A stretch of 64,000 nucleotides of DNA, taken from assembly GCF_001729485.1 (NCBI RefSeq), contig NZ_CP017157.1, positions 3,968,001 through 4,032,000 of the forward strand, given 5' to 3'. Of this stretch, positions 1-8,795 are shown in pieces (position 1 is the first letter of the stretch; each line of letters opens with the position of its first letter). Source of the stretch: Streptomyces lydicus (GTDB lineage: Bacteria; Actinomycetota; Actinomycetes; Streptomycetales; Streptomycetaceae). Under the pieces are notes generated by a model. It was not told where the DNA came from and made no database searches. It was given only the letters and a program-made list of their open reading frames with translations. The translations under genes were made by a program, and so were the position numbers.

Positions 1-3000
1 AGGGGCAGACCCACCTCCGGACGGTCGGTCTCCGCCAGATGCGTGCCCAGGCCGGCCAGCGCCGCGCTCTGCAGTTGCCGGCGCACCGGACCCGGCGTGT
101 CGTCGGGCAGCTCCGCGGCCAGGTCGGCGGCCGTGCGCAGCATGTCCTCGGCCCCGGGCTGCCCGTGGAGGTGTCGCTGTGCGCCGAGCGCGTACAGCGC
201 CCATACCCGCAGTGCCCGGTGGGCCGCATCTACGGGAAGGGAGTCGCCCCAGACGTTGACCGCCTCTTCGGCGACCGGCAATGCCTCGCCGTGGCGGCCC
301 GCCTGCGTCAGCGCGTACATCAGGGCCAACAGGGCCTGGGCCAGCACCGGCCGGTGCCGGCCGTCCCCGGCCGCCAACTCCCGGTGCACGGCCGCCGCCC
401 TGCCCAACGGGCCCGCCGCTTCGCCGAATCGTCCCCGACCGGCGAGAGTGACACCGAGCAGGGTCCATTCCTCGCCGTAATGCTGCAGATGGGAGGCGGG
501 ATCGTGCCGCACCAGGGTCTCCCGGACCCGCAGCGTCTCCTGTACCGCGTCCGGCACCTCGTCGGTCCGTCCCAGGACAACGAGGAGCAAGTGACGGATG
601 GACAGGGCCGTGACGAGCTTCGGTCCGTAGGCTTCCGGTTCCTTGCGCATCAGCTCCCGGTAGCCGTTCACCGACTCCTCGACGGTGTGCAGGGCCTCCT
701 GTGGCCGGTGCAGGCCGGACAGGCACACCGCCTTGTTCGCCAGCGCGGTGGCACGTGTGCGCAGAGCGGCGTCGGCAGGTGGTGTGGCAGTTGCGCGGCG
801 GCTGATTCCGATGGCTTCGTCGAACGCGTCCAGGGCCTCGGTAAGGTGGCCGAGGGACTTGAGATGCAGGCCGAAGGTGTTCAACGCGGTACTCAGCGCG
901 GCTGAATGGGATCGCGGGTGCCGGTCGGCCAGGGTTCGGTAGAGGCTCACCGCTTCCCGGCCGGCCTCGAGTGCCTCTTCACCGCGGCCTGCTTCCGCCA
1001 ACTCGTCGGCGAGCGTGGTCAGGGCCATGGCGAGGTCGGCCCGGTGCGCACCCGGGTTCCTGGCCGCGAGGGGCCGGTACAGGTTCACCGACTCCTGAGC
1101 GGCCGACAGGGCCTGCGGGACCCGGCCCGCCTTCTCCAGCTGGCATGCCAGGGTGTTCAGACTCATGGCCAACGGCTCCGCGTAGGCGCTCTGATTGCGG
1201 TGGGCCAGGTCGCGGTAGAAGCCGACGGCTTCCTCGGCCGCCGCCAGAGCCTTGTCCGGGTACCCCATCTCCTCCAGGTCGATCGCGAGGGCGTTCAGGC
1301 TGCGGGCCAGGTCGGGCAGGAAGGCGGCGGGCCGCTCGCGCGCCAGCTCGCGCCGGATGTCCGCGGACTCCTCGGCGCACCGCAGTGCCTCGGTATGCCG
1401 AGTGGCATCGCCCAGACACAAGGACAAGGTGCCCAGGCTCATGGCCAAACCGGCACGGTGGGCATCCGGACGCTCCTGCGCCAGGGCGCGGTACAGCTCG
1501 GCGGCCTCGCGCGCCTCGCCGAGCGCCTCGTGTACGCGGCCGGCCTGGTGCAGACGGACGGCCTGATTGTTCAGCGCGGCCGCCAGGTCGGGCCGGAGCG
1601 GGTCCCCGTGCTGGTCGACCAGATGCCGGCGTACCGCGATGGCCTCCCGGCTCGCGGCCAGGGCCGCCGGCAGCCGGCCGAGTTCCCCTTCGGCATTGGA
1701 GACGGCGTGCAAGGCGTGCGCCAGTTCGGGCAGCGACGCTCCACCGTCCCACTTGCCGATCCGCCGGTACAGCCGGACGGCCTGGTGAGCGGGGAAGACC
1801 GCCGCCTCGCGCCGCCCCGATGCTCCCAGCGCCACGGAGATGTTCAGCAGACATGCGGCGAGCTGCACCTCGTAGGTGCGCGGATCCTGACGGGCGAGGG
1901 GCCTGAGCAGCCGTAGCAACTCACGGGCCACCTGATACGCCTCCGCCCAGAGCCCCGCGTCACCGAGTCGGCAGCACAGCACGCGCAGTTGTGCGGCGAG
2001 ATCGGGCAGACGTGCCGGGTCCTGCGCGGCCCGGTCCCGGTGCAACCGCACCAGTCGCCGCGCCAGGCGCAGCGCGAAGTCCGCCAGCCGGTGGGTGGGG
2101 CGCGGAAGGTGTTCGGCGAGCCGGAGCAGCTGCCCGGAATCCGGGTCAGGGGCATCGACCAGCTGGTCCAGAGCTGCCAGCAACGGGTCCGGCCGTTCCA
2201 CATGGACGGCCACGTCAATGGCCGCCGTGGCCAGCATGTCCGCGTGCCGGACACACAGCCGCGTGAGATCTGCGTCCAGACGGTCGCGGTGGGCGGGGTG
2301 ACCGGCAGCTCGTGCGGAGACGGTCAGCAGGCGAGTGGCCTGCGCCTGGCCGGCGCCGTCCAGCAGCCGTTCGGACAGCTCGGGACCCTTGCCCAGACGT
2401 CCCCCGACGAAGAACTCGGCGAGCCGGTCCGGGTGAAGGCTTCCCCAGACCTGCGTCCGGTCGGGCGGCGGATACAGCTGGGCGATCCGCTCGCTGAGGG
2501 TACCGAGGGTGTCCGGACCGTGGCGTTCCAGGCCCGGCACCCGGGCAAGGAGGGCCTGAGCCTCCTGTTGGTCGTACGCGCCGCAGAGGAAGGCAGCGGC
2601 CAGCGCGTCCTCGACGGTCCCGCTCCGGCTCACCCCCGACGCCTCACCGATAGCCCGCCAGTAGACGCGCTCGTGGCTCAGCAATCGCTCCTCCGCCGAC
2701 CCGGTCGCGGCGAGGGACGGCGGCGGGTGGTCACCGCCCTCGTCGGCGGCTTCCACGGCAGCGTCCAGCAGGTCGGCGAGGGCGGTCATGTGCAGGGTGA
2801 GCGCGCACTCCATCCCCGGGCGTTGTAACCGGCTCGCGGGAAGGGCCAGCACGTCCGCCGCCAGGGCCGGCCAGCACGGTCCTTCTTGCCCTGCCACCTT
2901 CGGCAGGGCGTCGGCCAGCGCGTCGACGGCCTGGCGGTAGGCGTCAACGCGGTCGGTGGCGTGCGGCTCCAGCGGCGGCAAGGGCGTGCCCCGCACCGCG

Positions 3001-3617
3001 TACAGGTCCTCGATGCGGGCACGGTCCTGCAACTCCGGCCACCAGCCGTCGACGGTCCGGGCGAGCAGCAACACCTTGAACGGTGTGGTGTCCGGGCTGC
3101 GCAGGGCCGCGCGCAGCAGGGCGAGCAACTGGTCCGGGCGCGCCTCCGCGTAGTCCACGACCACGACCATCGGTCCGGGCGGGTTGCTGAGCGCCGGCAG
3201 GTCGGCGACCGACGCGTGCTGGCCGAGCCAGAGAACATGCCAGTTCTCCCGAGCCAACTCGTCGGTGAAACGGCGAGCGAGCCGGGTCTTGCCCTGCCCA
3301 CCCGGCCCGTACAGCAGGTGCACGCCGAAGCCCGGTTCGGCGCACCAGGTCGCCAGTTCTTCCAGCAGATCCTCCCGGCCACGGAAGGGGACCACGGCAC
3401 GGTGTGCCTCCAGCAGGGCCGACGGGGAGCGGGGTGGTCGGGTCCGGCCGACCAGGTCGTCCCAGTCCAGCAACCTCTGCCGCACGTCCGGGCCCGGGGA
3501 CTGGAAGGTCAGGGTGTTGTTGTCGCCGGGAACGACGGCGAAGACGTCACCGTTGATCGCCACGGAACGCTCCCCGAGGGCCTGCACGTCGGCGGACCTC
3601 CTCCACCACACGGTCAT
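1..3617 (-). CDS. STAND-type NTPase with tetratricopeptide repeats (3' end outside window)
   Basis: The reading frame runs from ATG at 3617 off the left edge of the window, giving at least 1205 residues. A Walker A motif GPGGQGKT lies at residues 104-111 and a Walker B-like VVVVDY at about 151-156, followed by a helical region and then many TPR-like units of about 40 residues (recurring pattern of A..A..LY R.LA...P..H...LA.SL..L). This is the layout of signal-transducing ATPases with a C-terminal sensor array. Residues 15-32 (GERSVAINGDVFAVVPGD) repeat a motif found twice in the protein encoded just upstream. The start overlaps the upstream stop as ATGA, so the two genes are translationally coupled. 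Codon 264 is TTA (2826-2828), a mark of bldA dependence. The substrate and output are unknown; a role in conflict or defence signalling is inference only. Confidence 0.85.
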   Translation of the reverse strand, partial: MTVWWRRSADVQALGERSVAINGDVFAVVPGDNNTLTFQSPGPDVRQRLLDWDDLVGRTRPPRSPSALLEAHRAVVPFRGREDLLEELATWCAEPGFGVHLLYGPGGQGKTRLARRFTDELARENWHVLWLGQHASVADLPALSNPPGPMVVVVDYAEARPDQLLALLRAALRSPDTTPFKVLLLARTVDGWWPELQDRARIEDLYAVRGTPLPPLEPHATDRVDAYRQAVDALADALPKVAGQEGPCWPALAADVLALPASRLQRPGMECALTLHMTALADLLDAAVEAADEGGDHPPPSLAATGSAEERLLSHERVYWRAIGEASGVSRSGTVEDALAAAFLCGAYDQQEAQALLARVPGLERHGPDTLGTLSERIAQLYPPPDRTQVWGSLHPDRLAEFFVGGRLGKGPELSERLLDGAGQAQATRLLTVSARAAGHPAHRDRLDADLTRLCVRHADMLATAAIDVAVHVERPDPLLAALDQLVDAPDPDSGQLLRLAEHLPRPTHRLADFALRLARRLVRLHRDRAAQDPARLPDLAAQLRVLCCRLGDAGLWAEAYQVARELLRLLRPLARQDPRTYEVQLAACLLNISVALGASGRREAAVFPAHQAVRLYRRIGKWDGGASLPELAHALHAVSNAEGELGRLPAALAASREAIAVRRHLVDQHGDPLRPDLAAALNNQAVRLHQAGRVHEALGEAREAAELYRALAQERPDAHRAGLAMSLGTLSLCLGDATRHTEALRCAEESADIRRELARERPAAFLPDLARSLNALAIDLEEMGYPDKALAAAEEAVGFYRDLAHRNQSAYAEPLAMSLNTLACQLEKAGRVPQALSAAQESVNLYRPLAARNPGAHRADLAMALTTLADELAEAGRGEEALEAGREAVSLYRTLADRHPRSHSAALSTALNTFGLHLKSLGHLTEALDAFDEAIGISRRATATPPADAALRTRATALANKAVCLSGLHRPQEALHTVEESVNGYRELMRKEPEAYGPKLVTALSIRHLLLVVLGRTDEVPDAVQETLRVRETLVRHDPASHLQHYGEEWTLLGVTLAGRGRFGEAAGPLGRAAAVHRELAAGDGRHRPVLAQALLALMYALTQAGRHGEALPVAEEAVNVWGDSLPVDAAHRALRVWALYALGAQRHLHGQPGAEDMLRTAADLAAELPDDTPGPVRRQLQSAALAGLGTHLAETDRPEVGLP

Positions 3618-4057
3618 GCCGCGCCACCCTCGTCGCCGGTGTCGGCGAAGCCGACGTTCCCGTCGGCGGCGATGCTGCGCTCGCCCTGCGACCGCACCGG
3701 CCCGGCCGGTACTCCGCCTGCGTCGCCCGAGGGGACGGGCGGCACAGCGGCGGCATCCACCGGCCGCGCACCCCGGCGTCGGTCACCGGTGGCGGCGTAA
3801 CCGATGCTGCCCCTGACCGCGATCGAGCGGGCTCCGGCCGCCTCCACCGGGTTGCCGTCGCCCGCCGCGGCTTCCGCGCGGTGCAGGCCGAAGAGAGACA
3901 CCACCAGCCCGGCGAGCCCGACGACCGCCCCGACGACGCTGGCAGCCCGGTCGGCGGTGTCCAGGTCCACCATCAGCGCCAGGACCGTCAGACCCACCGC
4001 GGCCAGGCCGCACAGCACCGCCACCGCCGTAACAACGACTTTCGCCCTATCCGTCAT
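3614..4057 (-). CDS. Small membrane protein with two RSIA-G-GD motifs, partner of the STAND NTPase
   Basis: The 147-residue protein has two hydrophobic segments at about residues 7-30 and 39-58, which should form a membrane hairpin. After a short linker it carries two copies of an 18-residue motif: GARSIAVRGSIGYAATGD (75-92) and GERSIAADGNVGFADTGD (125-142). A third copy begins the STAND ATPase encoded immediately downstream, with which this gene shares an ATGA stop/start overlap. The likely role is a membrane-anchored adaptor or effector that pairs with the ATPase through the shared motif. I recognise no enzymatic domain. The motif resembles short strand-turn-strand sequences seen in actinobacterial NLR-like systems; that reading is inference. 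Confidence 0.75.
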   Translation of the reverse strand: MTDRAKVVVTAVAVLCGLAAVGLTVLALMVDLDTADRAASVVGAVVGLAGLVVSLFGLHRAEAAAGDGNPVEAAGARSIAVRGSIGYAATGDRRRGARPVDAAAVPPVPSGDAGGVPAGPVRSQGERSIAADGNVGFADTGDEGGAA

Positions 4058-4166
4058 GTCGTCATCTTTCCGGCTACTCGCCCGTCGGAGAAGTCAAACG
4101 ACGAATGCCAACTGCACGGACTTCACGGGCCGTTGCCGGAAGGACGGGACGGATCAGGCCGCTCGT

Positions 4167-5891
4167 TCACAGATCCGGATGCTTCGTCGCCACGTGGTAG
4201 TACCCCGAGTGGAACACCAGCGGGGTACCGCCGTCGGCCTCGTACTGTTCGACCTCGCCGAGGAAGATGATGTGGTCGCCCGCGTCGAGGCGTTGCACGG
4301 TGCGGCATTGGAAGCGGGCGACCACGCCGTCCAGGAGGGGGGTGCCGGCGATGCCGGGGGTGGTGGGGGTACCGCGGAACTTGTCGTCGGCCGGGGTGGC
4401 GAACTGGCGGGAGAGGTGGTGCTGGTCGGCGGCCAGTATGTGGACGGCGAAGTGCGAGGCGTCGGTGAAGTCCGGGAGGCTCGGGGCGTTCTTTCCGGGG
4501 CACCACAGGACGAGGGGAGGGTTCAGCGAGACGGAGGTGAAGGAGTTCGCGGTCATGCCGACGTTGCGGCCGTCGGGGGCGCGGGCCGTCACCACGGTCA
4601 CGCCGGTGGCGTACTGGCCCAGCGCGCGGCGCAGTTCGCGGCCGTCGAAGCGGGCGGCGTGCTGGGCGCGCTTCTCGGCGAGGAAGCGGTGCGCCTCGGC
4701 CTCCTCGAACCACCAGCGGTAGAGGGTGCGCGGGTCGTCGAATCCGGCGGCGAGGGCGCCGGCGACCGAGGGGATTTCGGCCGCCGCGGTCAGGAGGTCG
4801 CGGTGGTGGGGACTCAGGTCGGTCAGGAGGGAGTTGGTCCAGCCGACGGACCATTGGGCCCAGCCACGCCAGAAGTTGTCGAAGGTGACCTGCATCCACT
4901 GCGGGGTGAATTCCGCGGTGCCGTGGCGGAGGATGCTGTCGAGGTAGTGGCTCGCGGCCTGGGCCGCGTTGTTCGAACCCTGCCCGGTGATCGGATCGTT
5001 GAGCACGACGGCGTCGGCCATGCCGAGGACGTGCCGGCCGGAGGCAAGGCGGGCGACGGGGTGCCGGACGGTCGGGGTGATCCTGCCGCGCAACACCCCA
5101 CCGCTGTCGGTGAGTCGAGCATGCCGGTAGCGCTCGTACTCGTCCGGGAAGAACCGGTGGAGGACTTCCAGGGAGCGGGCGAGGTGGTCTTCAGGCGTGC
5201 GGATGTCGTCCCAGCAGTCCATCGGGCCGCCGGGGACGCCTTCGAAGACCATGATGTCGCAGGGGCCGGTGGTGGTGAGGGCCGGGAAGGAGAAGTATTC
5301 GCCGACGCCGGGGACCAGGCGGTAGTGGACGGCGGATTCCCCCTCCCGCGGTGCCGTTCCCTCGACGTACGTCAGGGCCAGCGCACGGCGCGGCCGGTCG
5401 TACGGGGAGAGCTCGGAGTTGCGCGGGAAGAGTTGGCTCAGCTCGCCCTTGCCCGTGGAGACCACGACGAGATCGTGCGTACGGGCGTACCATTCGAGGT
5501 CGTTGACGCCCGCCTCGTGCAGCACGATCTCGCCGCGGCCGCCGTCCGCGAACTGCTCGATCCAGGCGGCACACTTGACCCGCTGGTCGACGGAGTGGGC
5601 AGCACCCTCCAGCGGCGCGCGCCAGGAGACGTTCGGAGTACCGTGCGGACCGATGAGAGAGAACGCGATGCCGGAAATGCCCGGGGCCTGGTCCTCCCAG
5701 TGGTGCAGGCCGAGTTCGCGCTCGCTCTGCAGCGCGGTGTCGAACATGCACTGGCTGGACATGACCGGCCCACGACGAATCTCGTCGGGGTCGCGGTCGG
5801 TGACCAGGGTGACGTCATAACCGTGCGCCTGGAGTCCCAGGGCGAGTTGGGCACCCGCCTGCCCGGCTCCGACCACCGCGATCCTTCTCAT
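4167..5891 (-). CDS. styA2B: StyA2B-type flavin monooxygenase fused to flavin reductase
   Basis: This 574-residue protein joins two enzymes of a two-component styrene/indole monooxygenase. Residues 1-410 form a StyA-type FAD monooxygenase, with the dinucleotide motif GAGQAG at 8-13 and the FAD-contact stretch LNDPITGQGSNNA at 298-310. Residues 417-572 form a flavin reductase of the HpaC/StyB type (QYATGVTVVTA at 426-436, GDHIIFLGEV at 538-547). Such fusions are known as StyA2B in Rhodococcus opacus, where they act beside a separate StyA1. A StyA1-like gene lies 79 bases upstream on the same strand, so the two probably form an operon. The expected reaction is epoxidation of styrene-like alkenes or indole, the latter giving indigo precursors. 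The true substrate here is not known. Confidence 0.9.
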   Translation of the reverse strand: MRRIAVVGAGQAGAQLALGLQAHGYDVTLVTDRDPDEIRRGPVMSSQCMFDTALQSERELGLHHWEDQAPGISGIAFSLIGPHGTPNVSWRAPLEGAAHSVDQRVKCAAWIEQFADGGRGEIVLHEAGVNDLEWYARTHDLVVVSTGKGELSQLFPRNSELSPYDRPRRALALTYVEGTAPREGESAVHYRLVPGVGEYFSFPALTTTGPCDIMVFEGVPGGPMDCWDDIRTPEDHLARSLEVLHRFFPDEYERYRHARLTDSGGVLRGRITPTVRHPVARLASGRHVLGMADAVVLNDPITGQGSNNAAQAASHYLDSILRHGTAEFTPQWMQVTFDNFWRGWAQWSVGWTNSLLTDLSPHHRDLLTAAAEIPSVAGALAAGFDDPRTLYRWWFEEAEAHRFLAEKRAQHAARFDGRELRRALGQYATGVTVVTARAPDGRNVGMTANSFTSVSLNPPLVLWCPGKNAPSLPDFTDASHFAVHILAADQHHLSRQFATPADDKFRGTPTTPGIAGTPLLDGVVARFQCRTVQRLDAGDHIIFLGEVEQYEADGGTPLVFHSGYYHVATKHPDL

Positions 5892-5970
5892 GTCCTGCTG
5901 TCCCGATCTCGTTACGTTCTGTCGCTGACGCAGCCGTCAGTCTGCTGGGCCTGAATCCTGACCGGTCGGG

Positions 5971-7191
5971 TCAGGCACCGGCCTCGGTCAGGTAGTTCTT
6001 CGCGGCGACCGGGTCCATGAACCAGTGGAAGAAGTCGCGCGGGTCGTCGAAGCCGTTGACGAAGCGGGTGGCGACACGGGAGTTGGCGCTCGCCGCGCCG
6101 AAGAGCTCCAGGACGTGCTGCGGCGGGGCGCCGAGCATCGCGTTGGTCCAGGTCGTGGCGGACTGGACGTTGTCCCAGAAGCGGCCGAAGGCCAGCTCCA
6201 TGAACGCGGCGTCGTACGGGCGCTCGCCGTGGTCCAGGATGGTGGCGAGGTAGGAGGCGGCGCACTTTGAGGCGTTGTTGGACCCCTGGCCGGTGATCGG
6301 GTCGTTGAGGACGACCACGTCGGCGAGGCCGAGCACCGGCGCGCCGGAGGGCAGCGTGGCGACGGGCTTGCGGACGGTCGGCGCGAAGCGGCCCGCGAGG
6401 GTGCCGTTCCAGTCGGTGAGCGCGACATCGGTGCAGCGCTCGGCCTCCCACGGGACGTACTTCCGCAGCAGCTCCTGGAACTTCGCCAGTTGCTGGTCGG
6501 GGGCGAGCCCGTCGAAGCAGTCGAGCGGGCCACCCGGGATGCCCTCGAAGAACATGATGTCGCAGGGGCCGCTGGTGGTCAGGCTGGGCATGGTGAAGTA
6601 CTCGCCCACACCGGGGATGACGTTGAAGCTGATGCCGGGGCGGTCGGGCAGCGGTGCCATGCCGGTGACGTACGCCAGGGCCAGCGCGCGCTGCGGAGCG
6701 TCGTACGGGGAACGCACGGCGTCCCGCTCGAACAGCCCGGCGATCTCGCCCTTGCCGGCCGCGACGATCACCAGGTCGGACTCGGCGGCGTAGCGCTCCA
6801 GGTCCTCGATGCCGGCCTCGCAGAGTTCCAGACGGCCGCCGCGGCGCGCGAACTCGCCCATCCAGAGCGGCATTTTGACGCGCTGGTCTATGGAGCGGGC
6901 GGTGGCCTCGAGGCGGGCGTCGAAGGAGAGCGCCCGGCCGCCCTGGCCGTCGGCGATGTTCACGCCGAGCCCGGCGATCGGCGGGCAGGCGTCGCCCCAG
7001 AAGTCGAGGCCGAGGTTGCGTTCGTGGGCCAGTGCGGTGCCGAACATGGCCTGGCTGGACATGACCCGGCCCTGGCGGATCTGGTCTCCGGTGCGGTTGG
7101 ACACGACGGTGACGTCGAAACCGTGGTCGATCAGGCCGATGCCGAGCTGGAGTCCAGCCTGGCCGGCTCCGACGATGGTGATCTTGCGCAT
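5971..7191 (-). CDS. styA1: StyA1-like FAD-dependent styrene/indole monooxygenase
   Basis: The 406-residue protein starts MRKITIVGAGQAGLQLG with a GAGQAG FAD-binding motif at residues 8-13. It contains MSSQAMFGTAL, GVGEYFTMP and LNDPITGQGSNNA, all shared with the downstream StyA2B protein. It lacks a reductase domain and ends where the monooxygenase domain of StyA2B ends, so it needs reduced FAD from a partner, most simply StyA2B. The ATG at 7191 was chosen because the FAD fold begins there; GGAG lies about 9 bases upstream. The gene is divergent from an AraC-type regulator at 7716, which is the likely activator. Confidence 0.88.
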   Translation of the reverse strand: MRKITIVGAGQAGLQLGIGLIDHGFDVTVVSNRTGDQIRQGRVMSSQAMFGTALAHERNLGLDFWGDACPPIAGLGVNIADGQGGRALSFDARLEATARSIDQRVKMPLWMGEFARRGGRLELCEAGIEDLERYAAESDLVIVAAGKGEIAGLFERDAVRSPYDAPQRALALAYVTGMAPLPDRPGISFNVIPGVGEYFTMPSLTTSGPCDIMFFEGIPGGPLDCFDGLAPDQQLAKFQELLRKYVPWEAERCTDVALTDWNGTLAGRFAPTVRKPVATLPSGAPVLGLADVVVLNDPITGQGSNNASKCAASYLATILDHGERPYDAAFMELAFGRFWDNVQSATTWTNAMLGAPPQHVLELFGAASANSRVATRFVNGFDDPRDFFHWFMDPVAAKNYLTEAGA

Positions 7192-7715
7192 GAGGGGATC
7201 TCCGGGGATTGGGGTGTGCGGTTTTCGAGCGGTGCCGTGCGGTGCCGTGCGCTGTGCGGCGGGTGGGCACGTGGCGGCGTGAACGAGTGGGGGGCGGTTG
7301 TGCGGAATGCGGCTGCCCGCCGGAGGGGGGCCGGCGGGCAGCCGCGGAGGCCGGGGCATCCGTAGGGCCGGGGGAGGGGCCCCGGGTGACCCGGCCGGCT
7401 AGAGGGGCCCCGCCGAATCGGCGAGCCGGGGCAGCAGCGGCACGGGTGCCGCGGCGTGCGGGGGTACGGCCTTGGCGGCCCTCGCCGCGCCGGTGGCGCG
7501 TAAGACGCGCAGCACGCATGCGACGGGCTGTCCGCTGGGCGTGACTCCGCCAATGACGGGCGCAGTCCGGCCCGGCACTCCCTGCATTGTTGATTCCCAG
7601 GATTCTCTCGGGGCCGCGGCGGTCAGGCATCAATCTTGGTATGGCAAGATCACCTCCGCTATCCGGATCACGCGGGTTGCTGTCCCGATCGCGCATCTCG
7701 GCGGTGGAGGTTCAT
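7192..7715. other. Intergenic region between styA1 and the AraC gene
   Basis: This 524-base divergent region should hold the promoters of the monooxygenase operon (leftward) and the AraC regulator (rightward). Its left two thirds is very GC-rich. A minus-strand frame of 62 codons (7399-7587) has fair third-position GC but only a weak ribosome site, so I do not call it a gene. The right end carries a clear inverted repeat, listed separately. Confidence 0.5.
7633..7650. promoter_or_regulatory. Inverted repeat ATCTTG-N6-CAAGAT, candidate operator
   Basis: ATCTTG and CAAGAT are perfect 6-base arms separated by 6 bases. The repeat is 66 bases before the AraC start codon, in the divergent region upstream of styA1. 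Its AT content is higher than its surroundings. It could bind a dimeric regulator. AraC proteins more often bind direct repeats, so the protein that uses it is uncertain. Confidence 0.4.
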
Positions 7716-8696
7716 ATGTCCGCTGAAGAGTCCCCTCTCGCAAATCACCAGCGGTTTCATACAACGGACATTTGGGAGGCGCGGGCCGAGGTCGGCCGTG
7801 CCTTCTGTCCGCATGACCTGCGCATCATGCGGCGTTCGGCGACGCTCGACGCCAGGCTGCACGGCGCCCCGTTCGACCGGACAGGTCTCTATTACCTCGA
7901 TTACGGAACGGAAGTCCGCATCACACCGGGCGACCTGGAGAGCTTTTTCCTGGTCCAGATCCCGCTCGCCGGCTACGCCGAAATCACCTGCGGCCGCGAG
8001 GAGATCATTTCCTCCCCGGAACTCGCTTCTGTCCCCTCTCCGACCGGAAAGTTGGACATGCGCTGGGGTGACGGCAATCCGCAGCTGATCGTGTGGTTCG
8101 ACCGATCGTCGCTGGAATCGCACCTGGGCAGTTTGCTCGGCCGCGCCGTGCGCCGCCCGATCTTCTTCTCGCTCGGCATGGACCTCACCGCACCGGGCTC
8201 CCGATCCTGGCTCAACATCGTCGACCTCATGCGCCGGGAGGCGGAGGGGCCTGGTGGCATGACAAACCAGCCCCTCGTGACAAAACAGCTTGAATCACTC
8301 CTGATGACCCAGCTGTTGATGGCCCAGCCCAACAACTACACATCGGCGCTGCTGGGCGAGCAGCCGCGGGTCGCACCGCCCGCGGTCCGCCGCGCCATGG
8401 ACGTCATCGAGGGACACGCCGCCGAGCCGCTCACGGTCGCCGAGATCGCGGAATGCGTCGGGGTCGGCGTACGGGCCCTTCAGGAGGGCTTCCGCCGGCA
8501 CCTCGACACGACGCCGCTCGCGTACCTGCGCGAGGTCCGCCTGGACCGCGTACGCAAGGAACTCCTGGCCTCCGACCCCGGTGCCGAGACCGTCACCGCC
8601 GTCGCCTCCCGCTGGGGCTTTCTGCACCCGGGGCGTTTCTCCGTCGCGTACCGCCAGCAGTTCGGGGAGTCGCCTTCGGAGACGCTACGGTCATAG
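7716..8696 (+). CDS. AraC-family transcriptional regulator of the styA operon
   Basis: The 326-residue protein has an N-terminal AraC-binding-like domain (about 20-200) and a C-terminal two-helix-turn-helix AraC domain (about 222-324; VAEIAECVGVGVRALQEGFR, then VTAVASRWGFLHPGRFS). This is the architecture of activators of aromatic degradation operons such as AlkS- or FeaR-like proteins. The ATG at 7716 is preceded by GGAGG at 7706-7710 with 5-base spacing, which settles the start; a longer reading frame to 7587 lacks such a site. It is divergent from the monooxygenase pair and convergent with the acyl-CoA-dehydrogenase-like gene. Control of the monooxygenases is inferred from position. Confidence 0.88.
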   Translation: MSAEESPLANHQRFHTTDIWEARAEVGRAFCPHDLRIMRRSATLDARLHGAPFDRTGLYYLDYGTEVRITPGDLESFFLVQIPLAGYAEITCGREEIISSPELASVPSPTGKLDMRWGDGNPQLIVWFDRSSLESHLGSLLGRAVRRPIFFSLGMDLTAPGSRSWLNIVDLMRREAEGPGGMTNQPLVTKQLESLLMTQLLMAQPNNYTSALLGEQPRVAPPAVRRAMDVIEGHAAEPLTVAEIAECVGVGVRALQEGFRRHLDTTPLAYLREVRLDRVRKELLASDPGAETVTAVASRWGFLHPGRFSVAYRQQFGESPSETLRS

Positions 8697-8795
8697 GAGG
8701 AATGCGTTCTTTCGACCGCCCTGTCGGCCGGCGGACCGGGTGCCGGACGAATGCCGGCACCCTCCCGTACCCGTGCCCACTCGTCGACCTGCTGG

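Noticed and set aside
39..4000. Long plus-strand open frames opposite the STAND ATPase
   Set aside because: They follow from high GC and lack ribosome sites and family motifs; the minus strand carries the Walker motifs and TPRs.
7399..7587. Possible 62-residue leader peptide upstream of styA1
   Set aside because: Codon use is fair, but the ribosome site is weak and there is no recognisable motif or partner.
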